NCBI RefSeq assembly: GCF_035207705.1
Contig: NZ_CP128187.1
Location: 1,364,001-1,428,000 of the forward strand
Origin: Maribacter sp. BPC-D8
Lineage (GTDB): Bacteria > Bacteroidota > Bacteroidia > Flavobacteriales > Flavobacteriaceae
DNA length: 64,000 nt
Reading direction: 5' to 3'
Under the pieces are notes generated by a model, which saw only the letters and a list, made by a program, of their open reading frames with translations, did no database searches and had not been told where the DNA came from. Of the stretch, positions 9,270 through 16,826 are shown one piece after another (the stretch's first letter is position 1; every line of letters begins with the position of its first letter). A program made the position numbers and the translations under genes.

Positions 9270-9689
9270 ATGAACCCAAAAATCATACAAATTACTTCTA
9301 AAGAAACATTACCAATCAGACATCAGGTAATGTGGTCAACTAAACCTTTAGATTACGTAAAGCTACCTAATGACCATGAAGGTCTACATTACGGACTAAT
9401 ATTAGGCAACGAATTAATTTCGGTAATCTCGTTATTTATTAATGACGGAGAGGCTCAATTTAGAAAATTTGCTACATTAGAAAATTACCAAGGTAAAGGA
9501 TATGGAAGTTTACTTCTAAATGAAATAATGCAAATTTCCGCTAACCAATCTCTAACAAGAATCTGGTGTAATGCGAGACAAAATAAAACTGATTTCTATA
9601 TTAAATTCGGAATGACAATAACTGAAAAAACCTATGTCAAAAGCGGAATAGATTTCGTTGTGATGGAGAAAATTTTACCTAAATACTAA
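9270..9689 (+). CDS. GNAT family N-acetyltransferase
   Basis: A 139-residue single-domain GNAT. The acetyl-CoA-binding motif A is clear: RKFATLENYQGKGYGSLLL matches the Q/RxxGxG/A pyrophosphate loop, and the end FYIKFGMTITEKTYVKSG is the usual motif-B region. Such enzymes transfer an acetyl group from acetyl-CoA to amines of small molecules or proteins; the substrate is unknown. The start is placed at the ATG at 9270 rather than a TTG at 9246 because family members begin close to the first strand. Its stop codon overlaps the ATG of the following broken methyltransferase by one base, so the two were a translationally coupled pair. Confidence 0.8.
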   Translation: MNPKIIQITSKETLPIRHQVMWSTKPLDYVKLPNDHEGLHYGLILGNELISVISLFINDGEAQFRKFATLENYQGKGYGSLLLNEIMQISANQSLTRIWCNARQNKTDFYIKFGMTITEKTYVKSGIDFVVMEKILPKY

Positions 9690-10398
9690 TGGCACATGAA
9701 TACGACCAAACTACTGCATTTCATTATGCTTCTTATAGACCATCGTTGCATTCTCAAATACTAAAATCTTATTTACATTCTGATGAATATTTTGAAATAG
9801 GTTTAGATATACCGCCATCAGTTTAGTTACTCAGTGCTCAAAAGTAATCGGAGTTGACCCAAGTAAACAAATGATACAAAACTCTATTAATCATACTGAT
9901 ATTTCGTATCAATTGATGCAGAAGAATACGTTAGATTTTAATACCGATACTTTTGATATCATCACCTTCGCTGGTTCTTTATTTTATGCCAAATATCAAG
10001 AGATTCTTAATGAAACAATTAGAGTCTCTAAACCGAATTGCAAAATTATAGTGTATGATTTTGAAGTTCTTATGGAAGATGTATTTAAGGCACTAGGCGT
10101 ATGTAAAGATTCATTTTTAGCTAGTGACTACAATCATGAAACAAACTTTACCGGACTGAAAACGGATGCTTTACAATTATTGGAACAAACACAAAAATCT
10201 GTTGAATTTGAAATAAGCATCTCTGATTTAGCCCATTTATTACTCTCAGCTAAAAATGATTATAGCAGCATCGCTGCAGCCTATAAATACTCTGATTTAT
10301 ACAATGAAGTAGTACAACAATTGAAAAAGCAATTAAACACGGGTGTTTATTTTCTAAAAGCAAACACGTATTTAACTGCTTATTCAGTACTCAAATAA
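9689..10398 (+). pseudogene. SAM-dependent methyltransferase with frameshift in motif I
   Basis: The ATG at 9689 opens a frame reading MAHEYDQTTAFHYASYRPSLHS...FEIGLDI, a class-I methyltransferase N-terminus running into motif I. Just after LDI (about 9808-9811) the frame breaks and reaches TAG at 9824. The rest, TAISLVTQCSKVIGVDPSKQM followed by DFNTDTFDIITFAGSLFYAKY, continues in another frame from about 9811 to a stop at 10396-10398. The missing piece is the GCG of the SAM-binding glycine loop; a loss of about 10 bases (any 3n+1) explains both the missing residues and the shift. The remaining 175-codon frame from an internal ATG at 9871 lacks motif I, so it should not bind SAM normally. 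Confidence 0.85.
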
Positions 10399-10415
10399 TA
10401 TAAGAAGTAGTTCGC

Positions 10416-11024
10416 CTATTTCTTGCGATTCATTAATTCAGCTTCAATATCTTTTAAGGTAAAACCTTTTGCCTGTAATAGCATTAAGTAATGAAAAAGT
10501 AAATCTGCACTCTCGTACAAGAATAATTCATCATTATCATCCATTGCCTCAATAACAGTTTCTACAGCTTCCTCCCCTACTTTTTGGGCAATTTTATTAA
10601 TACCTTTTTTAAACAAAGATGCTACGTAAGATTTACTATCGTCTGCAGTAGTTCTTCTTTCTTTAATAGTCTCTTCTAACTCAGAAAAGAATCCGAATTG
10701 AGAGCTGTTTTCTTCTTTCCAACAGGTATCTGTACCGGTATGACATGTAGGACCCACAGGGTTTACAGAAATTAAAAGAGAATCGTTATCACAATCGTTT
10801 TTAATTGATACCAGGTTTAAGAAGTTGCCACTTTCTTCTCCTTTAGTCCATAAGCGTTGCTTAGAGCGACTAAAAAATGTAACCTTACCACTATCAGTAG
10901 TTTTCTTCAAAGCTTCGGCATTCATATAGCCAAGCATCAATACATTCTTCGTACGTGCGTCTTGTATGATTGCAGGTACTAGTCCGTCACTCATTTTCTC
11001 CCAATTTGGTGTATTAAACTCCAT
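10416..11024 (-). CDS. hisIE: Bifunctional phosphoribosyl-AMP cyclohydrolase/phosphoribosyl-ATP pyrophosphatase
   Basis: HisIE catalyses steps 2 and 3 of histidine biosynthesis: hydrolysis of PR-ATP to PR-AMP (C-terminal HisE) and opening of the adenine ring (N-terminal HisI). HisI occupies about residues 1-110, with the zinc/cysteine motif GPTCHTGTDTCW and FFSRSKQRLWTKGE; HisE follows (about 115-202), with KKGINKIAQKVGEEAVETVIEA. The length of 202 fits the fusion. This is the last gene of the his operon; 307 bases of repeats separate it from hisF. No clear terminator follows, and the convergent broken methyltransferase ends 17 bases away. Confidence 0.95.
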   Translation of the reverse strand: MEFNTPNWEKMSDGLVPAIIQDARTKNVLMLGYMNAEALKKTTDSGKVTFFSRSKQRLWTKGEESGNFLNLVSIKNDCDNDSLLISVNPVGPTCHTGTDTCWKEENSSQFGFFSELEETIKERRTTADDSKSYVASLFKKGINKIAQKVGEEAVETVIEAMDDNDELFLYESADLLFHYLMLLQAKGFTLKDIEAELMNRKK

Positions 11025-11082
11025 ATGTATTGTATTCTAATTTTATTTTTATTCTATTTTAAACCTTCAGTTTTCAAAATTT

Positions 11083-11240
11083 GTCACTAAGCATAGCCGA
11101 AGTGAAATAGATGTTCCCAAGCCTTCGACTGCGCTCAGGATGACATTTCGATTAACAATTCAAATTTAGTAAGTCAACCTAGCTGAAGTGGCATTTTAAT
11201 TCATTATTGTAATTCGGTCACTGAGCGTAGCCGAAGTGCG
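11083..11240. repeat. Cluster of REP-like short repeats
   Basis: Three clear copies and one decayed copy of a roughly 22-25-nt repeat lie in the hisF-hisIE gap: 11083-11107 (GTCACTAAGCATAGCCGAAG) and 11217-11240 (GTCACTGAGCGTAGCCGAAG) in one orientation, 11123-11145 (CTTCGACTGCGCTCAGGATG) inverted, and a degenerate one around 11173-11193. Copies in opposite orientation can fold into a hairpin, as in REP/BIME-type elements. Further copies lie inside hisA (12871-12893) and between hisD and hisC (17886-17910). Confidence 0.8.
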
Positions 11241-11246
11241 ATAATC

Positions 11247-11331
11247 AAAACTGTAAACTGAACACTGCCTACTGAAAACTGGCACTGATACTGAACACTG
11301 CGACTGCCAACTGTAAACTGTTTACTAAAAA
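11247..11331. repeat. Low-complexity word array (ACTGNAAACTG type)
   Basis: The end of the hisF-hisIE spacer is built of iterated short words such as AAACTGTAAACTGAACACTG, ACTGAAAACTGGCACTG and AACTGTAAACTG, reaching up to the hisF stop codon. It is not coding in any frame. Other his-operon spacers are made from different words. Confidence 0.65.
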
Positions 11332-12087
11332 CTAAATCCTAACCGGAATCCCATTTTCCTTCAACTCAAGTTTCAACTCCTGAATACCAATTTCCTTAAA
11401 GTGAAAAACACTTGCTGCCAATGCCGCATCTGCTTTACCTTCAACAAAGGTATCAGTAAAATGCTGTTTATTACCAGCACCACCTGAAGCAATTATCGGA
11501 ATATTTAACTCCGTCGATAATTTTGCCAATGCTTCATTTGCGAAGCCGTCTTTAGTACCATCATTATCCATTGAAGTGAATAGAATTTCTCCCGCTCCGC
11601 GTTCTTCCACTTCTTTTGCCCATTCGAATAATTTTCTGTCCGTCGGCACTTTACCACCAACTAAATGCACAATCCACTCTCCATCAATCTGTTTAGCATC
11701 TATGGCTACAACAATACACTGCGACCCAAATTTGGCAACCAAATCATTAATCAACTGCGGATTTTTTACAGCCGATGAATTGATAGAAACTTTATCAGCT
11801 CCGTTATGCAGTAAAACATCTACATCCTCAACAGATGAGATTCCGCCACCAACAGTAAACGGAATATTTACTTTTTCCGCTACGCGATATACTAAATCTG
11901 CCAATGTTTTTCTTTTCTGCTCCGTTGCCGAAATATCTAAGAAGACTAATTCATCGGCACCTTCGCGGCTATATATTTCAGCCAGTTCAACAGGATCACC
12001 CGCATCACGTAAGTCAACGAAATTGACGCCTTTTACAGTTCTACCATCTTTGATATCTAAACAAGGTATTATTCTCTTAGCTAGCAT
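11332..12087 (-). CDS. hisF: Imidazole glycerol phosphate synthase, cyclase subunit
   Basis: HisF closes the imidazole ring, turning PRFAR plus ammonia delivered by HisH into imidazole glycerol phosphate and AICAR. The half-barrel signature is clear: [23 protein letters not shown] at the start with the catalytic Asp11, [27 protein letters not shown] near the second catalytic Asp, and [13 protein letters not shown] for phosphate binding. The length of 251 is standard. It is separated from hisA by the DinB gene, and from DinB by a word-repeat spacer. Confidence 0.97.
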   Translation of the reverse strand: MLAKRIIPCLDIKDGRTVKGVNFVDLRDAGDPVELAEIYSREGADELVFLDISATEQKRKTLADLVYRVAEKVNIPFTVGGGISSVEDVDVLLHNGADKVSINSSAVKNPQLINDLVAKFGSQCIVVAIDAKQIDGEWIVHLVGGKVPTDRKLFEWAKEVEERGAGEILFTSMDNDGTKDGFANEALAKLSTELNIPIIASGGAGNKQHFTDTFVEGKADAALAASVFHFKEIGIQELKLELKENGIPVRI

Positions 12088-12097
12088 ATTTTTTTAG

Positions 12098-12192
12098 TAT
12101 TAAGTACTACCTAAATAGCACTAAGTATTCAATAAATATCACACATAATATCAAGCTGTACTTTTTACTTAATACTTTGTACTTGATACTTT
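12098..12192. repeat. Low-complexity word array (TACTTTGTACTT type)
   Basis: The spacer between DinB and hisF is made of variants of AGTACTT/TACTTTGTACTT, for example AGTATTAAGTACTACC near 12107 and TACTTTGTACTTGATACTTT at 12173-12192. The same TACTTTGTACTT word lies beside the IVP gene at 14556-14572. It is not coding. Confidence 0.6.
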
Positions 12193-12708
12193 TTACTCAT
12201 TTTTAATATTCAAATCCACTCCGTCATAAAATCCCAAATCCTTTTCTTTGATTAGTTTCACATAAAACGCAATTTGACCGGTATGGTATGAGTAATGTTC
12301 AACAACATGCATAATTGCTCCAACTCCGGAAAAGGACATTCCTTGTACTGATCTTACTTTTATCAACTTATCGGTTGTGGAATCAAAAATAACACGTTTT
12401 ACCGAGTCTACTGTCTCTTCTAACTTATGTAACAACTCCCCTTTCGTTAAACCAGAATTTACTGAAAACTCCGCATCTCTATTTCTATTATCTTCGATTT
12501 CGCCTATGGAAGAAATGACATACTGTGTCATATTACCACATAAGTGTAAAATGAGATTAGCCATACTGTTCAAAGAAGCATTAGGCTTCTGCCAGATTTC
12601 TTCTTCCGATATTTCAGCAAGACTTTTCTTGATCATACGTGTACTTTCGTCCATACGAAACATCGCATTTTCAACAATTTCTTCAACTAAGCGTTCTTCC
12701 TTATCCAT
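12193..12708 (-). CDS. DinB family protein (DUF1572-like)
   Basis: A 171-residue four-helix protein of the DinB/DUF1572 group. Family members carry a three-His metal site; here candidates are LILHLCGN and [16 protein letters not shown]. Members include metal-dependent thiol transferases (bacillithiol or mycothiol S-transferases), but most are uncharacterised. Its ATG lies inside the last codons of hisA (8-base overlap, ATGGATAA), so it is translationally coupled to a histidine gene although no role in the pathway is known. A TACTT-word spacer separates it from hisF. Confidence 0.8.
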   Translation of the reverse strand: MDKEERLVEEIVENAMFRMDESTRMIKKSLAEISEEEIWQKPNASLNSMANLILHLCGNMTQYVISSIGEIEDNRNRDAEFSVNSGLTKGELLHKLEETVDSVKRVIFDSTTDKLIKVRSVQGMSFSGVGAIMHVVEHYSYHTGQIAFYVKLIKEKDLGFYDGVDLNIKNE

Positions 12709-13465
12709 TGCTTAAAATGTAAGATTCAAGTTGCTTAAGACTAATTCTATTTTCATAAATAGCCTTTCCGATAATGGTACCTTCGCAACCCATTTCTGCT
12801 AATTTAGGTAATTCATCAAAAGTTGATATTCCGCCACTGGCGATTAGTTTTATTTGTAACACAGATTGGTCTTCGACTGCGCTCAGACTGACATCCGTTT
12901 GTGCAATTATCTTTTTGTATAAATCAAATGACGGACCTTCTAACATACCGTCTTTACTGATATCTGTACAAATTACATATTGAATTCCCTTTTGTTGATA
13001 TGATTGTATAAACGGAATTAGTTCCTCTTTAGATTCTTCTAACCAACCAGAAACCGCTACTTTTTCATCCATAGCATCTGCTCCTAAAATTATCTTATCA
13101 GCACCATGTTTTTCTATCCAACCAAGGAAAGTATCAGGGTCTTTTACCGCAATACTACCGCCAGTGATTTGCTTCGCACCACTTTCAAAAGCAATACGCA
13201 AATCATCATCAGTTTTTAATCCTCCTCCGAAATCAATTCGTAAACCAGTTTGAGATGCAATTTGCTCCAATACTTTATGATTTACAATATGCTTTGACTT
13301 TGCACCATCTAAATCTACCAAATGTAAATGTTGAATTCCGTGAGCTTCAAACTCCTTCGCAACTTCTAACGGATTTTCATTATATATTTTCTTAGTATCG
13401 TAATCACCTTTTGAAAGGCGAACACATTTACCGTCAATGATATCTATGGCTGGTATTATTCTCAT
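12701..13465 (-). CDS. hisA: ProFAR isomerase (HisA) carrying an in-frame repeat insertion
   Basis: HisA is the Amadori isomerase converting ProFAR to PRFAR. The fold and catalytic features are present: [17 protein letters not shown] with the first catalytic Asp, [27 protein letters not shown] with the second Asp, and [17 protein letters not shown]. The length of 254 is roughly ten residues above the usual. The extra piece lies at about residues 188-203 ([15 protein letters not shown]) directly before the IKLIASGG strand, and its DNA is a copy of the local REP-like repeat (12871-12893). The phosphate-binding loops are intact, so activity may be retained. It follows hisH by 88 bases and overlaps the DinB start. 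Confidence 0.95.
   Translation of the reverse strand: MRIIPAIDIIDGKCVRLSKGDYDTKKIYNENPLEVAKEFEAHGIQHLHLVDLDGAKSKHIVNHKVLEQIASQTGLRIDFGGGLKTDDDLRIAFESGAKQITGGSIAVKDPDTFLGWIEKHGADKIILGADAMDEKVAVSGWLEESKEELIPFIQSYQQKGIQYVICTDISKDGMLEGPSFDLYKKIIAQTDVSLSAVEDQSVLQIKLIASGGISTFDELPKLAEMGCEGTIIGKAIYENRISLKQLESYILSNG
12871..12893. repeat. REP-like repeat inside the hisA coding sequence
   Basis: CTTCGACTGCGCTCAGACTG and three following bases match the copy at 11123-11145 at all but two or three positions. On the coding strand it is read as DVSLSAVED without breaking the hisA frame. Confidence 0.85.
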
Positions 13466-13553
13466 ATTTTATAGTAATAAGTACTAAGTCATAAGTTCTC
13501 AATGTAATGACTTTAATTATTTTAAACTTCTTTATAATGCCTAGTCCATATTT

Positions 13554-14144
13554 TTATTTCAGTTCACTAGAAAGAAAATTCTTCAAAATCTTCTCTCCCA
13601 CATCACTAGATTTTTCAGGGTGAAACTGAGTACCGTAAAAATTATCTTTTTTCAATGCAGCACTGTAATCTAAACCATACGTACATTCAGCAATGGTCTC
13701 TGAGCACAATGGCGCATAAAAACTATGCACTAAATAAATATGTTCTTTTTCTTCAACACCATTAAATAAATCGGATTTCAGGTTCGTAATCTGATTCCAA
13801 CCAATTTGAGGAACTTTTACCGTCTTATCAAACTTTACGACATCAACATCGAAGATTCCGAGTCCTTTCGTATTTCCCTCTTCAGACGAATGACACATTA
13901 ATTGCATACCTAAGCAAATACCTAAAACAGGTTGCTTTAAGTTTGGAATAAGTTTATCCAATCCGCTATCTCGAAGTTTGTGCATGGCACTACTCGCCTC
14001 GCCTACTCCTGGGAATATTACTTTATCAGCATGCTGTATTTCAGAAACATCATTACTTAAAACTGCTTCGTAACCTAAGCGTTTAATAGCAAATTTGATA
14101 CTCTGAATATTTCCTGCTCCGTAATTTATAATTACAATTTTCAT
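13554..14144 (-). CDS. hisH: Imidazole glycerol phosphate synthase, glutaminase subunit
   Basis: HisH is the class-I glutamine amidotransferase that feeds ammonia to HisF. The start MKIVIINYGAGNIQSI, the oxyanion/nucleophile loop LGICLGMQLM with Cys77, and the His-x-Glu of QFHPEKSSDVG near residues 175-177 make a complete triad. The length of 196 is normal. It is separated from hisB by the IVP gene and its flanking inverted repeats. Confidence 0.97.
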   Translation of the reverse strand: MKIVIINYGAGNIQSIKFAIKRLGYEAVLSNDVSEIQHADKVIFPGVGEASSAMHKLRDSGLDKLIPNLKQPVLGICLGMQLMCHSSEEGNTKGLGIFDVDVVKFDKTVKVPQIGWNQITNLKSDLFNGVEEKEHIYLVHSFYAPLCSETIAECTYGLDYSAALKKDNFYGTQFHPEKSSDVGEKILKNFLSSELK

Positions 14145-14159
14145 AAGCTCAGATACAAG

Positions 14160-14176
14160 GTTAAAAGTACAAAGTA
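14160..14176. repeat. Left arm of a 17-nt inverted repeat around the IVP gene
   Basis: GTTAAAAGTACAAAGTA here is the exact reverse complement of 14556-14572. The arms frame the 351-base IVP gene with a 379-base interval. Confidence 0.75.
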
Positions 14177-14204
14177 CAAGGTGTTTATCGTATTTTTCAT
14201 TTCT

Positions 14205-14555
14205 TTACTTTCTATTTGCTCTTGACGTTTTTATGGAGGCAACAATTATTGCCAAAATTTCTTTAGCCTCTTTATGCAACTTGTCTATTTCTTCTTTCCT
14301 TTCAGAATTAACTTCTAAAAATAGTTCTAACCAGTATGCAGATTCGTCTATCTCTTCTTCAACTATTTTAAGTTTATTTATAAAATCAGCAGTAGATTTT
14401 GCTCTTTGCGAAGCTCTATAATTTGCACCAACGGAACTAGAACTTCTAATTAATTGTCTTACCCAAGCATCTAATTCCCTTGATCTTGGAACTTGTTTAC
14501 AAAATATCCAACAATCAATAGCAAATTGTTTAGTTCGTTTTTTTAAATCTTGCAT
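14205..14555 (-). CDS. Four-helix bundle protein (IVP/S23-like)
   Basis: A 116-residue all-helical protein of the four-helix-bundle family first known from intervening sequences in bacterial 23S rRNA. Typical features: an N-terminal DLKKRTKQFAIDCWIFCKQVPRSRELDAW, the loop LIRSSSSVGANYRASQRAKS, and EEIDESAYWLELFLEVN. The molecular function is unknown; relatives are also accessory proteins of diversity-generating retroelements, but no reverse transcriptase is present here. It sits between hisB and hisH and is framed by a 17-nt inverted repeat whose upstream arm directly abuts the start codon, an arrangement that suggests a discrete inserted element rather than a his gene. Confidence 0.85.
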   Translation of the reverse strand: MQDLKKRTKQFAIDCWIFCKQVPRSRELDAWVRQLIRSSSSVGANYRASQRAKSTADFINKLKIVEEEIDESAYWLELFLEVNSERKEEIDKLHKEAKEILAIIVASIKTSRANRK

Positions 14556-14572
14556 TACTTTGTACTTTTAAC
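14556..14572. repeat. Right arm of the 17-nt inverted repeat around the IVP gene
   Basis: TACTTTGTACTTTTAAC pairs perfectly with 14160-14176. On the coding strand it lies immediately before the ATG, where a ribosome-binding site would be. Confidence 0.75.
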
Positions 14573-14587
14573 TTCACACCTCGTACC

Positions 14588-15724
14588 TTATAATACTCCT
14601 TTCGTACTCGGTAGTACCATTTTCTCAACATCTCTCTTCACCGACATTTTTATGCTCTTTGCAAAAGCTTTAAAAATGGCTTCTATTTTGTGATGTTCGT
14701 TAGTACCTTCTGCCTTAATATTAAGATTTGCTTTTGCACCGTCAGTAAACGATTTAAAGAAATGATGAAACATCTCGGTAGGCATATCACCTACCATTTC
14801 ACGTTTAAAGTCTGCATCCCATACTAGCCAATTTCTACCGCCAAAATCAATAGCGGATTGCGCTAAACAATCATCCATTGGTAAACAGAATCCGTATCGT
14901 TCAATACCTAATTTATTTCCTAAAGCCATATGAAATACCTCGCCAAGAGCAATACCTGTATCTTCAATAGTATGGTGTTCATCAACTTCTAAATCACCAT
15001 CAACTTTAATCATTAAATCCATTTGCCCATGACGCGCCAATTGATCTAACATATGATCAAAGAATGCCAATCCGGTTTTAATATCACTTTTACCAGTACC
15101 ATCTAGGTTCAGTTTAATGGCAATATCAGTTTCATTGGTTTTTCTATGAATTTCAGCAGTTCTATCATTCAATTTCAAGAACTCATAAATCTTCTCCCAA
15201 TCATTACTTTCAATAGCAATATGGCTATCTAGCTCATCACGTTTTACCGTAATTTCACCAGTACCCAAGTTGGTTTCGTCGTTTATGAAAATACCTTTAG
15301 AACCTAAATTCTTAGCCAATTCCATATCGGTTAATCGATCACCAATTACATAAGAATTTTCTAAATCATATTCATCAGAAAAATACTCGGTCAATAAGCC
15401 AGTGCCAGGTTTTCTAGTATCGGCATTTTCATGTGGAAAAGTTCTATCTAAAAACACTTTATCAAAAACAACACCTTCGTTTTCAAAAGATTTAAGAATA
15501 AAATTATGCACAGGCCAAAAGGTATCTTCTGGAAATACATCTGTACCCAATCCATCTTGGTTGGTAATCATTACCAACTCATAATCGAGTTCTTTAGCTA
15601 TTTTACCAAGAAATGTGAACGATTTCGGATAGAAAATCATTTTTTCAAATCCGTCTATCTGCTCATCTACCGTTTCTTTGATTATGGTTCCATCACGATC
15701 AATAAATAGTACTCTTTTTTTCAT
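14588..15724 (-). CDS. hisB: Bifunctional histidinol-phosphatase/imidazoleglycerol-phosphate dehydratase
   Basis: The enterobacterial-type HisB fusion. The N-terminal HAD phosphatase (about residues 1-170) starts with [11 protein letters not shown], whose Asp residues are the nucleophile and acid, and dephosphorylates histidinol phosphate. The C-terminal dehydratase (about 185-378) has [27 protein letters not shown] and [13 protein letters not shown], with the His pairs that bind manganese. The start at 15724 ([12 protein letters not shown]) is preferred to one 21 codons upstream because HAD domains begin at this strand. The length of 378 is close to the usual fusion length. Upstream are palindromic repeats and the DUF2167 gene. 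Confidence 0.95.
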   Translation of the reverse strand: MKKRVLFIDRDGTIIKETVDEQIDGFEKMIFYPKSFTFLGKIAKELDYELVMITNQDGLGTDVFPEDTFWPVHNFILKSFENEGVVFDKVFLDRTFPHENADTRKPGTGLLTEYFSDEYDLENSYVIGDRLTDMELAKNLGSKGIFINDETNLGTGEITVKRDELDSHIAIESNDWEKIYEFLKLNDRTAEIHRKTNETDIAIKLNLDGTGKSDIKTGLAFFDHMLDQLARHGQMDLMIKVDGDLEVDEHHTIEDTGIALGEVFHMALGNKLGIERYGFCLPMDDCLAQSAIDFGGRNWLVWDADFKREMVGDMPTEMFHHFFKSFTDGAKANLNIKAEGTNEHHKIEAIFKAFAKSIKMSVKRDVEKMVLPSTKGVL

Positions 15725-15795
15725 TGCTTTTTCATATAATAGTAAATAACCTAGGGACAAGTCCGCGAGGCATTGAATTGAAAACATAATTAATA

Positions 15796-15837
15796 CTTCG
15801 ACGCAAGCGTCGAAGCATTTTAATCTCGATTATCGAG
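15796..15837. repeat. Two adjacent hairpin repeats upstream of hisB
   Basis: CTTCGACGC-AA-GCGTCGAAG (15796-15815) is a perfect 9-bp hairpin; CTCGATTATCGAG (15825-15837) is a second, with 6-bp arms. The latter recurs as CTCGATAATCGAG at 59196-59208. There is no T run, so they look like intergenic repeats rather than terminators. Confidence 0.65.
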
Positions 15838-15843
15838 TAAATA

Positions 15844-16809
15844 CTAAGACAATTTAGAATCATCTTTAGGACCTTCAATTGCTGTTTGTTCTTTAGCTCC
15901 AAAAAAGAACTTTTTTGCCCCTGCGAATAGCGCTACACCGCCAATGGCTATAAATTTCCAAAATTTTAGTATTAGAGCAAAGAATCCGGCTTTAGCCAAA
16001 ATTTTACCTGCTATTAATCCACCGATTCCATATGCTGCTACATCATCAAAATCAGGATCAAATTCAGAGTACTTATACCCAGTATTAAATGATACACTAC
16101 CTAAAATTGGATCTAAGTTATTCTCTACATCTTCTAATGTGTCCATATCACCAATAACATTTAGATTCATGTAACCCTTACGACCTAAAACTCTAATATT
16201 ATAATTTAAAGTACTGGCTTCTTCCTCTTCAAAAAGTAATTCTTTAGCCCAGTATAATTTTTTGTTTTCTGAATCATAATAAGGTTTTGATGCCCAACCT
16301 ATCAAATCTACAGTCGGGTAACCCATACTAGATCTTTGCGGATTTGCTTCTTTAACATCATCTTGCATTTCACTTAGCAAGTCATCATAATCCATGTCTT
16401 GTGCATCGTTATCTTCAATATATCCATCTTCTGAATATGATATTTCAATAGCGTAAGTTGTCTCTACCGGAGTTTCATCTTCTTTCAGCAAAAGACCCAT
16501 AACGGACTCATCTCTAGGGTTTCCCCAAATATCTGTAAGTACACGTTGCGCCTGTTCACTATCTAAAAACTTATAGCCTTCTGGCACCATTATTTTGGCT
16601 ACATCTCCATTTAACATAGACCTATCATAAATATATGTAAAGGTGTTCTCTAGACTATCTGAATACAGTTTAAAACTTATAAGATCTTCTGTTTCTTCAT
16701 CACTTAAATTGAGACTGTCGGCTATAAATTCTAGTCTTTCAATATCTTGAGCATGAGCTATACTAACAGTTACTAATAAGGCGATAAAATAAATGAACTT
16801 GCTTTTCAT
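15844..16809 (-). CDS. DUF2167 family membrane-anchored protein
   Basis: A 321-residue protein with a signal peptide (FIALLVTVSIAHAQ), a large extracytoplasmic domain with DUF2167 signatures (VPEGYKFLDSEQAQRVLTD, WGNPRDES, SYSEDGYIEDNDAQ, LIGWASKPYYDSENKKLYWA, TLNYNIRVLGRKGYMNLN), and a hydrophobic glycine-rich region at about 258-302 that can form one or two membrane spans, followed by a short charged tail. The function of the family is unknown. It lies between hisC and hisB on the same strand, starting 18 bases past the hisC stop codon, so it is transcribed with the his genes although nothing links it to histidine. Confidence 0.85.
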   Translation of the reverse strand: MKSKFIYFIALLVTVSIAHAQDIERLEFIADSLNLSDEETEDLISFKLYSDSLENTFTYIYDRSMLNGDVAKIMVPEGYKFLDSEQAQRVLTDIWGNPRDESVMGLLLKEDETPVETTYAIEISYSEDGYIEDNDAQDMDYDDLLSEMQDDVKEANPQRSSMGYPTVDLIGWASKPYYDSENKKLYWAKELLFEEEEASTLNYNIRVLGRKGYMNLNVIGDMDTLEDVENNLDPILGSVSFNTGYKYSEFDPDFDDVAAYGIGGLIAGKILAKAGFFALILKFWKFIAIGGVALFAGAKKFFFGAKEQTAIEGPKDDSKLS

Positions 16810-16826
16810 TGGTTTTGGTTTAAAGG

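Noticed and set aside
11083..11240. Short repeats as a CRISPR array
   Set aside because: Repeats are irregularly spaced, in both orientations and partly degenerate, with no cas genes.
11576..12097. 173-codon plus-strand frame opposite hisF
   Set aside because: It lies wholly antisense to a certain hisF gene, has no recognisable domain and reflects codon bias of the real strand.
14205..14555. Four-helix protein as accessory (Avd) protein of a diversity-generating retroelement
   Set aside because: No reverse transcriptase, template repeat or variable repeat is present around it.
15796..15815. Hairpin CTTCGACGC-AA-GCGTCGAAG as a terminator between DUF2167 and hisB
   Set aside because: No T run follows on either strand, so it is better read as a repeat hairpin.
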